A stretch of DNA of 64,000 nucleotides, taken from CALINB01 sp938045325 (GTDB taxonomy: Bacteria; Pseudomonadota; Alphaproteobacteria; Rhodospirillales; CALINB01). Of the stretch, positions 62,388-64,000 are shown piece after piece. Each line of letters opens with the position of its first letter. The stretch's first letter is position 1. A program made the position numbers and the translations under genes. Location: positions 1 to 64,000 of the forward strand of contig JAYNQW010000001.1 in the NCBI GenBank assembly GCA_038114465.1, given 5' to 3'. The notes beneath the pieces are model-generated. The model was not told where the DNA came from, did no database searches, and worked only from the letters and a program-made list of their open reading frames with translations.

Positions 62388-63008
62388 TCAAGAGGCGGGA
62401 ATCGACCAGGGCCGCGACGCGGCACGGTTTTTTTCGTAGGCCGCCATGTCGTTTTCGTATTTCAGCGTCAGCGTGATGTCATCAAGTCCTTCAAGCAGCC
62501 GTTCCTTGCGCGCGGGATCAATATCGAACGGAAATTTTGTTTCATCAGGCGCCGTGATGATTTGCGCCGGCAAATCGACAGTGATTTCGGCACCCGGCTG
62601 TTCGCGTAATTGGCGACGCAAGTTTTGTGAAATCTCATCGGTAACAATGATTGGTAAATTTCCGTTTTTAAAAGAATTACTGAAAAAAATATCGCCAAAA
62701 CTGGGCGCGATCACGCAGCGGATATTATTGGCAATCAACGCGTAAACGGCCGCCTCGCGGGATGAACCGCAGGCAAAATTACGGTCGGCAACCAAAATGC
62801 CCGCTTGATGATAGGCATTCTGATTAAGGATGAAATCCGGATTTTCGCTGCCATCCTCGCAAAACCGCACATCATGAAATAAAAATTTGTGATAGTCGGG
62901 GTCGTTACGGGATTTCTTAAGAAACCGTGCCGGCAAAATTCGATCCGTATCGATGTTTGGTTGATCGATTGGAACCGCAACCGCAGTTAAAACGTTAAAC
63001 GGTTTCAT
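62388..63008 (-). CDS. leuD: 3-isopropylmalate dehydratase small subunit
   Basis: The 206-residue protein has IDTDRILPARFLKK, RNFACGSSREAAVYAL (the canonical substrate loop) and a C-terminal helix, as in bacterial LeuD. With LeuC it interconverts 2- and 3-isopropylmalate in leucine biosynthesis. Its ATG overlaps the leuC stop (TGATG), so the two are translationally coupled. Confidence 0.95.
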   Translation of the reverse strand: MKPFNVLTAVAVPIDQPNIDTDRILPARFLKKSRNDPDYHKFLFHDVRFCEDGSENPDFILNQNAYHQAGILVADRNFACGSSREAAVYALIANNIRCVIAPSFGDIFFSNSFKNGNLPIIVTDEISQNLRRQLREQPGAEITVDLPAQIITAPDETKFPFDIDPARKERLLEGLDDITLTLKYENDMAAYEKNRAASRPWSIPAS

Positions 63009-64000
63009 CAAACGCCCTCTTTCATCAACGTACGCACATCCGTCAAACAGCCGGTGATAGCAGCGGCAGCGGCCATCGCCGGGCTTACCAGATGGGTGCG
63101 CGCACCTTTGCCCTGACGGCCCTGAAAATTGCGGTTGTTGGTGGAGGCGGTTCGTTCACCGGCGCCAACCAAATCACCGTTGATGCCGACACACATGGAG
63201 CAGCCTGAGTTACGCCATTCAAAACCGGCGTCGATGAAGATTTTATCGAGACCCTCCGCTTCGGCTTGACGCTTAACCGCAGTGGAACCGGGCGAGATCA
63301 TTGCCGGCACCTTAGCCTTTTTGTCTTTCAGCACGGCAGCGGCGAGGCGCAAATCCTCCATGCGCGCATTGGTACATGAACCGATAAAAACACGGTCCAC
63401 TTTCACGTCCTGCAATTTCATACCGGGTGTTAGACCCATATAATCGAGAGATTTTTCCATTGCGGCTTTTTGCGCTGTATCCGCCACCCTAGCCGGATCG
63501 GGAACGCTGCCCGTCACCGGCGAGGCCTCTTCCGGGCTCGTGCCCCAGGTTACCGTCGGCGCGACGGCGTTACCGTCAATGGTTACTTCTTTATCGAACA
63601 CGGCGTCCTCATCGCTTTTCAACGTTTGCCAATGGATCACGGCATCATCCCAGGCTTTTCCTTTCGGCGCATATTTACGGCCTTCAAGATAAGCGAAAGT
63701 TTTTTCATCCGGCGCGATGATCCCTGAGCGCGCGCCCGCTTCGATGGTCATGTTGCAAAGGGTCAAGCGGCCCTCAACGGACAAATCCTCGATCGCCGGT
63801 CCGGCGTATTCGATCACATGCCCGGTGCCGCCCATGGCGCCGATCTCGGCAATGATGGCGAGGATCAAATCCTTAGCACTCACGCCAAAACCGAGTTTGC
63901 CGTTCACCGTGACGCGCATGGATTTCGGTTTGCGCTGCCACAGCGTCTGAGTCGCCAGCACGTGCGCGACTTCGGACGCACCAATCCCAAACGAAAAAGC
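63008..64000 (-). CDS. leuC: 3-isopropylmalate dehydratase large subunit, partial
   Basis: The last 330 codons of leuC; the start lies beyond the right edge. The frame stays open to position 64000 (reading AFSFGIGASEVAHVLATQTL at the edge). The 4Fe-4S ligands are visible as Cys in FIGSCTNARMEDL and two in NSGCSMCVGING. It is the catalytic subunit of isopropylmalate isomerase and is coupled to leuD. Confidence 0.95.
   Translation of the reverse strand, partial: AFSFGIGASEVAHVLATQTLWQRKPKSMRVTVNGKLGFGVSAKDLILAIIAEIGAMGGTGHVIEYAGPAIEDLSVEGRLTLCNMTIEAGARSGIIAPDEKTFAYLEGRKYAPKGKAWDDAVIHWQTLKSDEDAVFDKEVTIDGNAVAPTVTWGTSPEEASPVTGSVPDPARVADTAQKAAMEKSLDYMGLTPGMKLQDVKVDRVFIGSCTNARMEDLRLAAAVLKDKKAKVPAMISPGSTAVKRQAEAEGLDKIFIDAGFEWRNSGCSMCVGINGDLVGAGERTASTNNRNFQGRQGKGARTHLVSPAMAAAAAITGCLTDVRTLMKEGV

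Overview
The window looks like a chromosomal segment of a Gram-negative alphaproteobacterium, probably a free-living, Rhodospirillales-like organism. I base this on gene content and style: tripartite tricarboxylate transporters, class III CoA-transferases, TauD-type dioxygenases, acyl-CoA dehydrogenases, a TonB-dependent B12 system and a leuCD pair. No rRNA or other taxonomic marker is present, so the assignment is an inference.

Region 1 (1-4506) is the end of an integrated element. A tyrosine recombinase sits next to a 46-base fragment that matches only the 3' part of a tRNA-Arg(CCT), as expected for an attR site. The element carries small hypothetical genes on the minus strand, a ribbon-helix-helix-like protein, a HUH-type Rep-like gene stopped by an in-frame TAG, and on the plus strand a tiny DUF2256 zinc-ribbon-like gene. 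The left end of the element lies outside the window.

Region 2 (4507-9600) holds an AbrB-type membrane protein, a stand-alone superfamily 2 helicase, a small secreted Cys-rich protein and a periplasmic monohaem cytochrome c with an FNR/FixK-like box upstream.

Region 3 (9600-53800) is a roughly 44 kb catabolic and uptake block. Families recur: two acyl-CoA dehydrogenases plus a related flavin monooxygenase-like protein, three TauD/TfdA dioxygenases, three Gfo/Idh/MocA oxidoreductases, two CaiB/BaiF CoA-transferases, a two-subunit type I CoA-transferase, an enoyl-CoA hydratase with a histone-H1-like lysine tail, a sulfatase, two TctC binding proteins (one with TctB and TctA), cupins, a VOC protein, amidohydrolase, alpha/beta hydrolase, MmgE/PrpD, CoxG and an atypical aconitase-family pair. 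Many small transcription units on both strands suggest an accessory pool for degrading organic acids and related compounds rather than one pathway. An outer-membrane porin gene is broken by an in-frame TGA, and an RTX repeat protein contains a nucleotide-identical 474-bp tandem duplication.

Region 4 (53900-60900) is a cobalamin uptake operon on the minus strand: riboswitch, btuB receptor, binding protein, permease, ATPase and a dedicated TonB. Upstream are a PCu(A)C copper chaperone and a DUF2946-like Cys-rich protein. The B12 assignment rests mainly on the riboswitch.

Region 5 (61000-64000) has a glutamate-1-semialdehyde-aminomutase-like aminotransferase and the canonical leuD-leuC pair of leucine biosynthesis; leuC runs off the right edge.
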